Shown here: piece after piece, positions 36,248-51,200 of the stretch | Layout: the number at the start of each line of letters is the position of its first letter | Numbering within the stretch: the first letter of the stretch is position 1 | DNA from: Sebastes aleutianus | Taxonomy: Eukaryota > Chordata > Actinopteri > Perciformes > Sebastidae | DNA length: 64,000 nucleotides | Assembly: GCA_916700875.1 (NCBI GenBank) | Contig: CAKAKS010000274.1 | Location: 62,001-126,000, forward strand | Reading direction: 5' to 3' | Notes under the pieces: model-generated | Database searches by the model: none | What the model was told of the DNA's origin: nothing | The model's input: only the letters and a program-made list of their open reading frames with translations | Program-made: the position numbers and the translations under genes

Positions 36248-39200
36248 TTATAACGTTTTCTCTAGCAGGATGGCGTTGAATCCTGTCACGTCACTCTTCA
36301 TGTCTGGTTGCCTGTCAGCATACAGAAGTGGAGATCGCTGACAGTGCAGCTTTACAGATCCCTGAGTAGGAAAGAAAAATCTCAAATGACCAATCCTAAA
36401 AATCATCCAGATGATAGAAACTTGATGGGAGAGTTATGTGGCCTCACCTTGGGTTGAGCCCGTATGGAGGCTAGCTCCTCCGAGTACTGGTTGGGCTTCA
36501 CCTTATACCCCCCTCTCCTGGAGGGCAGGTTGAGGGAGGCCATCACAGACACCATCTTCTGGAAGCCTGTGGCGGTCAGAGACATGGTGATGGACGGGGC
36601 CGAGGCCAGAGCCAGGCCCATGGGCCACCCTCGCACCGGGACAGGCTCCGGGATGGAGGAGAGCTGCACCGAGCCGCGCTCCCTGACGACAGGGTTCAAT
36701 ACTGGCTTGTCCTCCTCCACAAGGTCCTTTGGATCATCCAGTTCAGCATCAGCCAGGGCTTTCAATAGTGCCTGCCACAAAAACAAAACTAATTTACATA
36801 TTATCTATAACTCCTTGTTTATTTGTTTATTTAACACCAATGCACACAAATAAACATTGGTATAAATGCGAAAGTCAGCCAAAAGTCAGACACGAGCCAA
36901 CCCTGGTTCCAACTGACGCTGACTCATGTGACATCACTTGAGGACATTTATCAGGTTTTGTGCAGCTCGCTCTGGAGCCACAAAAGGCTGAAGAACGAGC
37001 AAGAAAACATAAGATGCGATATGTGTTCTTTCCAAATCTCACCCTCCACTTCCTCCAGGTGTTCTGGATGACTGAAGCTGCTCTGTTCCATCTCCGGGTC
37101 CGCCTCCTGACCAGCCAGGACCGCACCACTGCAGGAGGCATAAAACACATTCAGCATCTGACCAAGCCATTCATTCTGCAAGCTTAATCTGTGCATTGTG
37201 GAGACAAATGTTTACATGCCCCCATTCAGAATGAAGTATCTAAAGAACATCTGTCATTAACAGTTAATCGGATGAGCTGTTGTGGCAGCTTCTGTCAGCC
37301 TGCAAACGTTGTGTACAGACTCCGCCAGCTGGTTCCTGTTGGCCAGACAATGGGGTCAAAGGCAGCAGACTCCGTGGGAGTGAGGCCACAGAGCTCTGCT
37401 GATTCCACTCAGTGGTACTTGTCCAGGGCATTAAGAGTTTACCTGCTTGGATCAGAACGGCAGACTGCTGACGGGCGCGACGTCTTCGGCGCTGGAACCG
37501 CAGCCAGCAGCACTGAATGGAGAAGGCACACCGAGACAGGATCTTCTTCCGCTGATCCTCCAGCAAATCGAGCTGTGAGACAACAGCGAGGCAGGTCAGT
37601 ACTCCAAAAAAGACCAGAGCCCTTATTTGCATTACAGCCTCGAAGTTATACATACACTTTAAATTGTGTGTGAGGATGCCTGTTTATATAAATTACTGAC
37701 CATCAACTGGGTGAGGAAAACTTTAGTCCTTCCGCAGTGCACCCATGAATTGGGTTTTCCACTGTCAGGGTTGCTTGAGGGGTCAAACGCCTTGTGCTTT
37801 AACACAACGCTGAGGAGCTTCTCCACCTCTTGTCGAAGAGCGTCGTCGCTGTCGGCCTCCACATCTAAGACGGAGAGGAAATTAGCATTAGCGTGAAGCA
37901 CTGGAGGCATAATTCAAGTACATAGGAAGCGGGTCTCTGTACCTTTAAGAGTCTACAGCGCCATGCTAGAGGATCTACAGACGTAGGCAAAGTTGTTGGT
38001 AACGTTCCGTTAAAGAGAGAAAAACCCACAATGGTCACTGAAATAACTTGAAACTGACAAAAGTAATAATAAATAAAAATTCACTGAAAATTAACTAATG
38101 AAAATCAGATATTGTTTTTGAATTATGGTTCAGCAGAATCATTTAAAAAAACAAACTAATGAAACTGGCCTAGACAAAAATGATGGTAACATTAACTTAA
38201 TATTTTGTTGCACAACCTTTTGAGGCAATCACTGCAATCAAGTGATTTCTGTAACTCTCAATGAGACTTCTGCACCTGTTGACAGGTATGTTGGCCCACT
38301 CCTCGTGAGCAAACTGCTCCAGCTGTCTCAGGTTTGAAGGGTGCCTTCTCCAGACTGCATGTTTCAGCTCCTTCCACAGATGTTCAATAGGATTTAGATC
38401 AGGGCTCATAGAAGGCCACTTCAGAATAGTCCAATGTTTTGTTCTTAGCCATTCTTGGGTGTTTTTAGCTGTGTTTTAGGTCATTATCCTGTTTGAGGAC
38501 CCATGACCTGCAACTGAGACCAAGCTTTCTGACACTGGGCAGCACATTTTGCTCCAGAATGCCTTGATAGTCTTGAGATTTCATTGTACCCTGCACAGAT
38601 TCAAGACACCCCGTGCCAGATGCAACAAAGCAGCCCCATAACATAACCGAGCCTCCTCCATGTTTCACATTAGGTACAGTGTTCTTTTCTTTGATGCTTC
38701 ATTTTTGCGTCTGTGAACATAGAGCTGATGTGACTTGCCAAAAAGCTCCATTTTGTCTCATCTGTCCAAAGGACATTCTCCCAGAAGCTTTGTGGCTTGT
38801 CAATATGCATTTTGAAAATTCCAGTCTCGCTTTTTTATGATTTGGTGTCCTCCTCGGTTGTCTTCCATTAAGTCCACTTTGGCTCAAACAGTGACGGATG
38901 GTGCGATCTGACACTGATGTACCTTGACCTTGGAGTTCACCTCTAATCTCTTTGGAAGTTGTTCTGGGCTCTTTGGTTACCATTCGTATTATCCGTCTCT
39001 TCAATATGTCATCAATTTTCCCCTTGCGGCCACGTCCAGGGAGGTTGGCTACAGTCCCATGGACCTTAAACTTCTGAATAATATGTGCAGCTGTAGTCAC
39101 AGGAACATCAAGCTGCTTGGAGATGGTCTTATAGCCTTTACCTTTAACATGAAGGTCTATAATGTTCTTTCTGATCTCCTGAGACAACTCTCTCCTTAGC

Positions 39201-42200
39201 TTTCTGTGGTCCATGTTCAGTGTGGTACACACCATGATGCCAAACAGCACAGTGACTACTTTTCACCCTTTAAATAGGCAGACTGACTGATTACAAGTTT
39301 GAAGACACCTGTGATGCTAATTACAGGACACACCTTAGTTTAATATGTCCCTATGGTCACATTATTTTACATCTTTTCTAGGGGTATCATCATTTTTGTC
39401 CTGGCCAGTTTCATTAGTTTGTTTTTTAAAATGATTCTGTTGAACCACAATTCAAAAACAATATCTGATTTTCATTAGTTCATTTTCAGTAAATTTTTAT
39501 TTATTATTACTTTTGTCAGTTTCAAGTTATTTCAGTGACCATTGTGGGTTTTTCTCTCTTTAACGGAACGTTACCAACAACTTTGCCTACGTCTGTATGA
39601 GGCTCTACTTGAGCTAAATGCTAACAACAATGTTAACATGCTGATGTTTAGCATGTATAATGTTTACCATGCTCACCATCTTAGTTCAGTGTGTTAGCAT
39701 GCATTTGCTAATTAGCAAGTCAGGGGACCACCAGCGTTATTATAATTCCTCCTGAGGGGGAACATGCATGTGTGCCAAATTTCATGGCAATGCATCCAAT
39801 AGTGTTCGAGACATTTCACTAAAATCTGTCAACATCATGGTGGTGCTAGAGGACAAGTAAGGCGATCACTAAAGCAAGTAAGACACATCCTCTGTGGACC
39901 ATGAATGTCTGTACACAATTTAATAGCAAATCCATCCAGGAGTTGTTGACATATTGTAGTCTGGAACAAATATGTGGACAGACAGACCAACATTGGCATA
40001 CATAGAGCCATGCTGCTAGCACGGTTAAAAAGCAGAGAACAGTGTTAAGATGAATGTAAGTTCAAGCACACACTGATCAGGAGTGAGTAAAGAAACGTGA
40101 AGCAACATGCAAAGCAAGCTCTGATAGACAGAGGTGCATGCATTTACCTGGAAAGTTCATAAGAAGTTGCAAATTTTGTTAGAAAGTCTTGTTTTTATGC
40201 ACCAAATGGAAAAGTCCCAGGAGAGTAGAGAACTGAGGATCACAGTTACTAAGAGGGCTAACGAAGGAAAAGGTGAATATACCAGCAGACCTAAAGAGAG
40301 GAGATAGAATCACTCTTTGTCCACAGTAAACATGCCAAGATTGACCTTACATTGATCCCGCAACAAACTGTACTTACCAACACAATGAGTCCCTGACTTG
40401 AAACTTGAATATTTTGCGATCAGTCCATAACGTTGCAGGAAGCCTTTGAAAGGAACTCTGTTCAACAGAAATGACAAAGTCAACCAAGATCCAACAGAAA
40501 CAATGCAATACATTAAAGGGATAGTTCAGGTGTTTTTAAGTGGGGTTGTATGAGGTACTTATCCATAGTCAGTGTATTATCTACAGTAGATGATGATCGG
40601 CACAACGAGAAACAGACAGAAGTACGGGCACAGGACGGGGCCGGCAACAAAACACTTGGCACCTAAAAGAAAGGCCCACCTAAAGACATCAATATCAGTT
40701 TAAGTGTACGCTATATTTAGAATATTTTCATCGCTTTACCTTGTTGCCAGACAGCCCTTTCCGACAGGGAACTGAAGCCGTTATCTATGCTCTCTTCAAA
40801 GCCGCCAGACTCCTTTGACAAAAACAGTAATTTTACCTCGCAGAACACAGGAGTTGCTGATCTACCGCTGCCTGGATCGCTTAGTTTGTTTGTGTTATTG
40901 TTACGTGACTTTGGTGTTTCAAAAAGGTTAGTTTGGATTCACCAAAGTAACACAATAACACAAACAATCCATTGGACAGCGGTAGACCAGTAGTTCCCTG
41001 TGTTCTGCGAGGGTAAAATTACTGTTTTTGTCAATGGAGTCTGGTGGCTTTGTAGAGAGCACAGATGGATAGTACGGCTTCAGTTCCCCGTTGAAAAGGG
41101 CTGATTGACTGCCAGGTAAGAGGTGAAGATATTGTAAATATAGCGTACACTTAAATTTAATTTTTTAGGTGGGCCGTTTTTTAGGTGACTATCCCCATCG
41201 ACAGCAGTACATTGCTTTGCTTTCGTGCTAGTACTCCTGTCTGTTTCTCCAAATTGGGGGCATGCTGAACACCATCTACTGTATCTAATACACTGACTAT
41301 GGATAAGTACCTCATACAACCCCACTTCAAAACACCTGAACTAACCCTTTAAGGTTAAGAGTTAACAAAGAAACATTTATTCACCTTATTGGAAAGCCAG
41401 CAGCACTGATATGAATAGTCTCCACAATCCCACAGGCCTCCAACTGCATGATAACCTAACAGCAGACAGGAAATAACCATTAAAACCTGTCCCTTTTGTG
41501 AAACTATAAAGCCTCTGTTGTCATGGTGGCACTGCTGAAATAGTGTACATCTACCTCCTCCTTTTTGAAGGTCAGCGGCTTGCAGTCTGGGTTGGGTTTG
41601 ATGCAGCGAGTGTAGTGAGGAGTTGTTGTGTGGAGGATCCTCATCAGGCTCTCCAGAGAGTTCTACAATCAGACATTAACATCATGACTAAACCCTCCCA
41701 GGAGGAACTCTACAGGCCCAAACAAGCTGGTGATAAAGGCTTTAGTGGCTCTCACCTTGAACTTGGAGACCACAGTGACTTTACTGAGCCCTTTGGTAGT
41801 CATGTTCTCATTTGCCTGGTCAGTGAAGATCTGGTGAAGCAGCGGGTTGTCAGACTTCTGAAGCAGACTGATGAGCTCTGGTGGCACTGGGTCCTAAAAC
41901 ACAGAATCAAGAAGGAGATGAGTGGATGGATCGGTGGTCAACTTTCTGAACACAATTTAAAAAGTTGTTTCTTACAGTACACACCTTGTTTTTCTCCACC
42001 ATCCCCTGTATCTGGTAGTTGACTTTGCCAGCGTAATGGGACACAGTGAAGTGTGGCTCCTTGCTGAACTTGTCCCAGCTGATGTTGGTGTTATCACGGA
42101 GCTCCTTCTCCAGACGAACCCTGAATGTCTTCGCATCTGAGGCTCGATTAAGACGACTCTCCTGTAGGACAGGTGTGTAAAAAGTTGTCAACCTCCACTT

Positions 42201-45200
42201 ACTACAGATACACATATTTAATGATAAATTAATGTACAGATTAACCAAGAGAATGACTGCATGGAAACAAAGGGTTAAAAGGGATGGAGGACAATTACTT
42301 ATTAAAAAAAATGACATAGTTTCAACGTAAAATTATAAATTGTATCATTTCCTTTTCTTTTAAAAGAATATGATTTAAATGCAATTCCTCATAAATTTCA
42401 ACTCTAATGGGAGGACATGTTTGATAAACCACTTCTTTGGAGACCAGTGTCCAGATTGATTTTTACATTATTGCCTATTGCCTTGACAATAATAATAAGA
42501 AAAACACACAAAACAAGAAAATGACCTCATTAAGAAGAGAAAACACGCAGACAGGGCTCCCCTCTAGAAGATCCAGACAGCTCTGGTTGTCTTGGTATTT
42601 GACAAAGGACCACTCCAACCCCTCGGACACGTATTCCTCCTGAGAGAAGCAGAGATAAATATGAATAATAAAGTACAAAACATTTTTTTTTACATTACAC
42701 GAGGTACCACAAGTTGCTCTGTTTACGATCAACAGAGATTTCATGAAGACTGAAGGAGCCTCCTGAATGTCTGAGACCGGCACATCGACACAACAAGGCA
42801 GAGAAACAACGGCTCTCCTGAGATCTCTGCATGGAAAAGTGATAGACGCCGTACCTGCTGAGCTCTGAGATAATGAGCCACAAAGTGCTGCTGCAGTTTC
42901 TCATTGGCGTAGTTGATGCACAGCTGCTCCAGGTTATTGATCTGGAAACACTCGAACCCGTACACATCTAGAACTCCTGGGGATCACAGGGAGGAGAGGA
43001 CTGTGTGAGTTTAGGAAAAAAAAATTACAAATGTATTCATATTCAGTAAAGTAAAAGGCAATAATGCTTTTACCTATGAAGTTGCACCACGTGGATGTGT
43101 CTGCACATATGCTGTTATTGATGAATGTAACCAGCCATTCAAATAATCTGTTGGGGAAAAGAGACACAAACTCTTATTCAACAGACATATCTTCCTCACT
43201 GTGTATTGTAAATAAAAGGGCATGATGGTTTCACATTTGAGTGTTTGCTCGAAAGGAGTGTTTGACGACAGCCGAGTCTTAGTCACGGGACAGAAACAAG
43301 TTCCTGCATGACCAGTTCTTTTCACATAATACGCTCACATCGCTGTGTTATCTGATTATCAATTCCTCATTCTTACTGGGCGTAGATGACCTTGGCCAGG
43401 CAGTCTCTCCTCATGCTGCACTCTGCCTGGGAACAAGGCTTGAGCACGCTCTGCTTCCCCGCCTTCAGCGTCCTCACTCTTAAAGACATGTGAAGCTCCT
43501 CGGCAGGGACACACAGCAGCTCAGCAGCCCTCTGCAAGAAGTCTGAAACACAGGCAGGAGTGGAAGGCTGTTAGATACGTATTTAATGTTTGTTGAGAGT
43601 TAGTGTTACTGGGAGCAGGCCGTCATGGAATTTATTCTTCAATCTGGCAGCATGACACAAAGTACAACCTGTATGTATCTTTCAAAAGAAATCCCTTGAG
43701 CATCATTCTGTATTTATGTCATCCTTAAAGGTACAGTGTGTAGGATTTGGCAGCATCTGGTGGTGTGGTTGCAGATTGCAACCAACTGAGTACCCTCACT
43801 CCTCCCTTTCCAAGACTGCGTTAACGTGAGCCGCTGAGTGCAAAACCGTGGTAATGCCGTTCGCCTCGCTCAGAGGCCATCCTTACCATAATAACACTAC
43901 TTTAGGAGCAACAGAAGTCAGTCATTCTAAGCTATCAAAAACACAACTCAAAACTCTTATTTTCTAGTGATTGTACACTAATGAAAACATAGCTATGAAT
44001 ATTATATTCCATTTCTGCTAATAGATCCCTGAAATGTGACACACTGTTCCTTTAAATGTTAAAATAATGGATATTTTAAGCACAGAATAACTGGAAGTGA
44101 TTGACAAGAGTTGATTAAATATCTTAAACAAAATCATATCCAATACCTTTGGACAGTTCATCAAGGTTACAAGGTTGTGATTCATCCGTCGAAGAGGAGA
44201 AATTCACATTCCCCAACTGCAAGATCCCTGCTACTATCTGTAACGCATTACAACAAACAGAGAAATTAGATTCTATGCTTACAGAGAAAAACACACAAAA
44301 CTAGATTGAAAATTGAAGATAAGGTAACACTTTTCTTTAACCTCCCATTTAGCATCCATAAACAGTACATAAACATTGAATACATACTTTACAACACATT
44401 ATGTGTGTATGTAACTACACTAGATTGTAGTTGTAAGCCGATATAAGTGTTTATTAATGTATTTGTCCACCACTATATCTCCTCCTGTGGACAAAAATAG
44501 CTGGATGCTGGTGTATAAACAGATTAATGAAGGACGATATTGTAATAATATAAAATGTGTCTTCATAGGAGAAGTTATAATTGTTGACAAATACTGTATA
44601 TTAATTAACACTTTAAAATGTCATTGCATCTGCTTACAACTACATTATAGTGTATTATAAACAATTCATTAAATGTTTCTATAGTGTTTAGAAATATTGA
44701 AGTGTTCCTGATGACGAGTACCTTACCCTGAATATCTGACTCCGTCTTTCTGCATTAATGCCCAGGTGAACCATTGCTTCAATAGTCTCTTGAAAACAAT
44801 CCTCTATAAAAACATTACATAAAAAGTAGTTACTTGTGAGAATCACAAAAATGTATAGAATAAAAAGACAAAACACATGCCTAAATACACAAAATAAAAT
44901 CAAAATAAAGACTAACCCTCAACTGTTTTTTCAGAATTTGGCAGCCATACAAAGTGTTGGTCATGCGGCATCTTCCAATCCTTCCTCTGCTCATCTGTGG
45001 CCCCTTTCATCATCTGAAAAACAACATGCTCTCAGCATTTACATCTGCTTTACATATGAATGTGTGAATATTAAAAGGTAACTTTGGTATTTTTCAACCT
45101 GGACCCCTATTGTGTCTAAGTGACTAATAGAGACTACAATTTTTTTAATTGGTTCAGTGTTGAGTGAGAACGCTGTAACCAGCAGCCGTGAAACGAGCTG

Positions 45201-48200
45201 CGAGGACAAATGAGCAGCATCAGTGCACATTGCATCCACTAAAAGGGCTTGTTTTTGCCACTGACAGGGAGAGAGAAATAAAATCTTTTCTTACCTTTCT
45301 CTTGATCCTGTTCGTTATTATGTCCAACTTCCGCTCAAGGAGAAGTCTCGTTGTGAAATCTGAATATCTGTATACTCTGGTTCAAATAAATACGGGCAGA
45401 TATCGATTTCAAAGACCTCATCCACATAGTCAAAATCATCTAAATATTCAGCCATGACGCTGAAAACTGTTTTAACACTCAGCTACGCTTTCTTTACTCC
45501 AACACAACAAACTGCCCGGCTGGCACTCACGTTTCCACCATGGATGTATTACACTATTCCACCGTTGTCTTCTGGCATCATGTCACCTCGCAAGACTTCA
45601 GAACTTCTTCTTTCAAGACTTCTCCTTGAACGAGACTCTTTCCATAATGACAATAATAATGATAATAACAATCAGAGCCTGTCATGACAAAAACAAGCGC
45701 TTTTAGTGGGCGTAAATGACGATTCCAGCTTGCCCCAATAGCAACATATTGCAGCCCGTGAGCTGCTGCCATCTACAGCACTGGAAAGATTATCCCTTTT
45801 CTCATTTTATTGTGTCTTTTTTATCCTGATATTTCAGTGTTTTTTTATATTGTTCTTGTGGCCTTCTTTTTGCTGGGTCCTGATTCCAGTAAGCCTTTTG
45901 AGTACTCTTTGTCATGTTTTTGGTATGTCTGTCTCTTGTCTGTGCTCTACCTTATTGTCAATACGGATGCCATCCTCTATTTTTGCTGCAAAACAAATCT
46001 ACCTACGGGTACAAATAAAGTCACCTGAACCTGAACCTCCCTCAGCACTTGACCAATTTCAGAAATTGTTGTTGCTATTAGTCAGTTAGACACAAAAAAT
46101 ACCAAAGTTACCCTTTAAACTAAAATACCACATGTGCAGGCCTGTTAACTCACCTGGTAAAAGATGTGGAAGTTCCTCTCATTGGCCAGTTGACACGCCA
46201 CTCTGGTCTTCTCTAGCAAATAGGTTTGCACAGACGCCCCCACTAACAGCTGACACCTTCATGTGAAAATAACACATTAAATTGACAGACAACTTGTACT
46301 GATGCTATCTCACGTGATGAAGAAGGATCAGTTTTAGTACCTGTCTAGCTGGAGCTGGATGTACTTCCCAAAGCGACTGCTGTTGTTGTTCCGTAGCGTG
46401 CAGGCGTTGCCTACATGGAGGGTAAAGTGTTGACTGAGTGACTGTCCACACTACAGTAGTTATTTTCACAATAACAAGACACCAGCGATCATCAGTTATC
46501 TCACCGAAAGCTTCCATGATGGGGTTGGAGTCCAGCACCCTCCTCTCTATCCTCTCCACCGTGTCCTGACTCTTCACCACAGAGGACGAGGCCGCCACAG
46601 TAGCGTAGTATTTCATCAGGCAACGGGACGTCCATGTCTATTAAGACACAAATCACAGGTCCTCTAAAGATCGTTTCAACTGATCCTGTAACCCAATTTA
46701 CAGCCATCACCTACCTAGTTATTTGTTTAAAATAAACTGGGATGTGAGAGAAAAGCTAAATGTAAAAAGACACATCGCTTCCTGTGGGCCAGAGGAGTTT
46801 TTTGTGCATCCAGAGTAGCAAATTATCTGGTCTGACAATTAACTGCTTTTGTCTTTCATCAATCAGTGAAGTGCCAACAGATATACACATCCAAACTGCC
46901 CTTATGATCTTGTACTGAGCAAAGAACATCACATAGGAATAATGAGCACTTTTTTGCTGACAAATATGCTGCAATAATATTCAGAGCATAAATCACTCAA
47001 AGACTTAAAATTGTTGAAACCAGCCAGCTTATAAATGCGTAATCAGCTTAATATATACACTGTAGATTGGTCAATATACCTCAATCTGTGGCACTGTAAG
47101 TAAAAAAGCAACTGATAGTTTGAACCCGATTGATGTAGTAGGTTACGATCATTCTTTAAAGCATTGGTTTACCTTTCCTGCGCCGCTCTCACCGCTGACC
47201 ACCAACGATTGGTTCACTGGCTCCACCTGGCCCTGAACATTCCTGTAGGCCTCTTCCGCCACAATAAAGATATGTGGTTTGAACTCCTGTTGGCAAAAAA
47301 GAAAAATACAGACTTATTAAAATGCCGGTCATTTCAGACTGCAGGAAGAGCCGTCACTATCTTCAAGAGGTTTTAGAGTTTAATGAGTTTGACTTAGAAG
47401 TTGTTCCTGACAAAAGGAGGCAGACGAGGAACCGGAGGATTCATGTTTGACCACAAGACAGCAAAGGTTATGTTTCTTGCACTTTGAAACTCTGCAAAGT
47501 TGGTAAAACAACAGACTTGACTTGTTGGCACACTCGTGGCACCAGTTGGGTCATTTTTGAAGGTCTGCATTAGTGCATGATCTAATCCTGAAAGTGCAGG
47601 AAACCCTCTGAAAAAGCCAAACTCTTACAATGCAACCTCCACCCACCCTCACCATCACCATCACCATCCACACCCCTGCTTGCACCACTATCCATCTTTC
47701 CCCTACAAAGAAATCCCTATATATAAATATACACAAGTTAGCTGAATTACAGTGAGAGCCAGCTGTGACTTTGTAAATACCTGTGGCTGAGGAGCGCAGT
47801 GATACTCCTTCATCACATCCAGAGAGTAGAGGTCCGGGATGGGCTGGAAGGGGTTGAGAGCCACCAAGGTGCAGCCAGCGTGGGTGTAAAACACCTTCAC
47901 GCTGTACCTGGCCTGCAGGCATTTCAGCACTACAGGAGGAAAATATGAAACATCACATCAGGCATTAACAGGAAAAAACAGACAAGCAAATATCTAACAA
48001 TGATGATGAGCTGAGGCAGGAAAAAGAGAACACCAGAGAAGACAGGAGCATTAAAATGGCAAAGATATGTTTATCTATAATAAAATTCTTTAACTACATA
48101 AAACATGATCCATTTAACAGAAGCAGCATCAGTCCGAGAGCTTTTAAAGAAAAATCTCCTACAGCAATTCCATACAGTCACCCTGACCTCTGCTGTTACT

Positions 48201-51200
48201 GTTATGTTTCCTCCCTTGGGCTGAAACTAACAACACCTCAGATTTAAATGAAAATCTTCACTGTGTAAAATAACAAATGCTGATCTTTTCTTACATAATA
48301 CCAATGACACTGCATTTTTAATGTCAAGACGAACAATGGAGAGTAAAAATGACTGCTGATGAAAAAAATGTTTTGCACATAAACACTTTAAGATAGTATG
48401 CTTCATATTTACATGTGGCCCTACTGTATTATAAATCTATAAGGAATACAAAATGTATTGTTTTTGTGGATGCATGTGTCTGCCAGCAAGGTAAATCATG
48501 CCCTTGGTTCACTCACATGAGTGAAACTTGATCCTTCTCATTGTGTACACTGCAGCATTTTGGCAGCACAGCGGTCATTCATGCATTTGTTTTTATAATG
48601 ACCCTGTAGGTTTTATCTTGACATGGTTAAACAATACACAGCAAATGCTGCAATCCAAGGTGACATGAGGTGGAAAACATTGTGACACACTGGATGTGTT
48701 TTTGTAAATAAAGACAAAGCTGAGGCAACATATCAAACAGTCAAGATTTGTGCCATTAAATTAAGTGGAAGGAATATCCCCAAATTTATAATAGATGGAA
48801 AGACGTAAATGCCACTTAGCTGAAACAGCAAGCATCATGTTTATCAAGTGACTTAGAGACTCTAGAGTAAAGTGACATTATAGCCCCATTTGTTACCTGT
48901 TGATGGGGTCACCGGGTTGACTTTGGTGAGGTCGTCATAAGTGTGGAGTTGGTCTTCATCAACGAGGAAGGCCTGAATGTCTCCCTCCAGTGAATCATTT
49001 AGGGACGGGTCTGGTGTATGGACTTTCTGGACGAGTCCTTTCACCTGCGGGAATGAGGCAAAATGGGATGTTGTGTTTAAAATATGAACCGACACCTTGT
49101 AAGTCATGCCAAGGAAATTCCCATGGTAATAGTGCAAAAGTATTAAAAAGCCAGAGAGAGGAGAATTACGTTTTTATGCATATTGTATTTGTTATTCCCA
49201 CAATGTAGGGCACAACAGTCAGAAACCAGACAGCAGTCAGTGTCCAAACCTCTGATGTCATCATGACGTCAAGTCTGATCGCTGAGGTGGTATTTTCAAA
49301 ATAAGGATATATTTCCGAGCTCCATACGCATAACAATCCAACAAAATATATCCTATTTTGTGCATCAAAATTTCAAACATGCTACATACAATCTGTCAAA
49401 CTTTCCTCATCTACGAAGCGCTTACAAACATCTCATCTCTATGCAATCAAATGTTCAAGTTTTTATTCTTGGCTTTGAGAGAGCTGTCGAACATCACACA
49501 GATTACATACTGTATGTAAATCAAGTATTCCTACATCACATGCTATTTTCATTGACACCGTGGTTTACTTTAGAGGCCTAAAAATAGGCCATAGTCCTAC
49601 ATTGGTAATTGCTACTTGTTCTGAATCACTTTGGTCAATGTGTCATGTTTAATTAATTCAGTCATAATCGACTCAGACTGACAAAGGGAAGTCTGCTTTA
49701 TCCTACCAACATCACATGGCCTGGACCTGCAGCCCGCCTGACAACACCGTCAACAGGTATTTGTACAGACACATTTAATCCAATAGCAGGTAGCCTAGAT
49801 CTCATCATTCTGCAAGCCGAGGCCATTCAAACCACGTAAACAGTCTTAATGACATTAATTGATTAATCTAATGCCTAATGCCACAACAATAATATCTAAG
49901 TACACAATACATTCAATTGACACACATACAGTATATTTAACACTAGTCACAAGTATCATGTTACAGCAGTATGTTATACTATAAAACAGTAAGCGTCTGA
50001 AGAATACATACTGAATGTACAAAAAACGTATAAAGGTAAAACACTTAAAAAAATTAAGTTTTGTGACACCTGTTTGAGTAACCCTGGTCCTGTTCTGCTG
50101 TTCTCACACCAAACAATTCACAATTTTTGAATGCTTTTTTAATATACTGGCAGACTGGCAACTACACCAATATAAGGCATTATCTAAATATTTAGAGTGT
50201 GTTACTGTTTTCTCAAGCAAGGTAGAAATACATTGCCAAATTAATCTAATACCTAATGCTACACCAATAATATCTGAGTACAAAATATATTCAATTGACA
50301 CACATCTTACACATACAGTACATCTAACACCAGTAATGAGTATCATGTTACAGCAGTATGTTATATTATAAAACAGTAAGTGGCTGAAGAATACATACTG
50401 TATGTACAAAAATCGTATAAAAGGTAAAACACATTAAAAAAGTGATTTGTTAAGTTGTGTGACACCTGTTTGAGTAACCCTAATCATGTTCTGCTGCTCT
50501 CACACCAAACTCCAGTCAAAAATCTGGCAATTTAGTGAATGTCTTTTTTTATATACTGGCAGACTGGCAACTACTCCAATATAAGATAAGATAAGATAAG
50601 ATAAGATAAGATGAGATATTCCTTTATTAGTCCTGCAGTGGGGAAATTTGCAGTGTACAGCAGCAAAGGGGATAGTGCAAAAAACAAGATGCATCAGCTA
50701 ACACAGTAAAAAAGAGCTAAACAAAGTGTAACAAAATATGAACCATTTAAATAGAAGGAAGTATAAAAATAGGAGCAGTATATACAGTATTGACAATAAA
50801 CAGACTATTAACAAAATTGCACAAGTGGAAAATGATATTGCACAGTGAGAATGAATGAATGAATGAATGAAATTCCACCTAAAAATATCAGGTTATTGTC
50901 AGTATAAGGCATTATATAATGTATAATATATATATATATATATATAAGGCAATATAAGGCATTAACTAAATATTTTGAATATGTTACTGTTTTTCTCAAG
51001 TAAGGTAGAAATACATTACCATTTTAATCATTTACTCCTATTATTACTATTGGGACTATTTTCATCTGGCGCATTAATCATTAGATTACAGGGTTGTGAT
51101 TCGGTTCATAAAACACATATAACAGCGCGTTTGAATACCAACCGTCCAATCAGAGCAGAGGACCGTTAACGTTACTCACACACTGATAAATCTACTCCAA

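Noticed and set aside
38699..39250. A live domesticated transposase gene
   Set aside because: Only the DNA-binding part is open; the catalytic part is broken by several shifts, and the flanks are a normal TA-bounded Tc1 copy.
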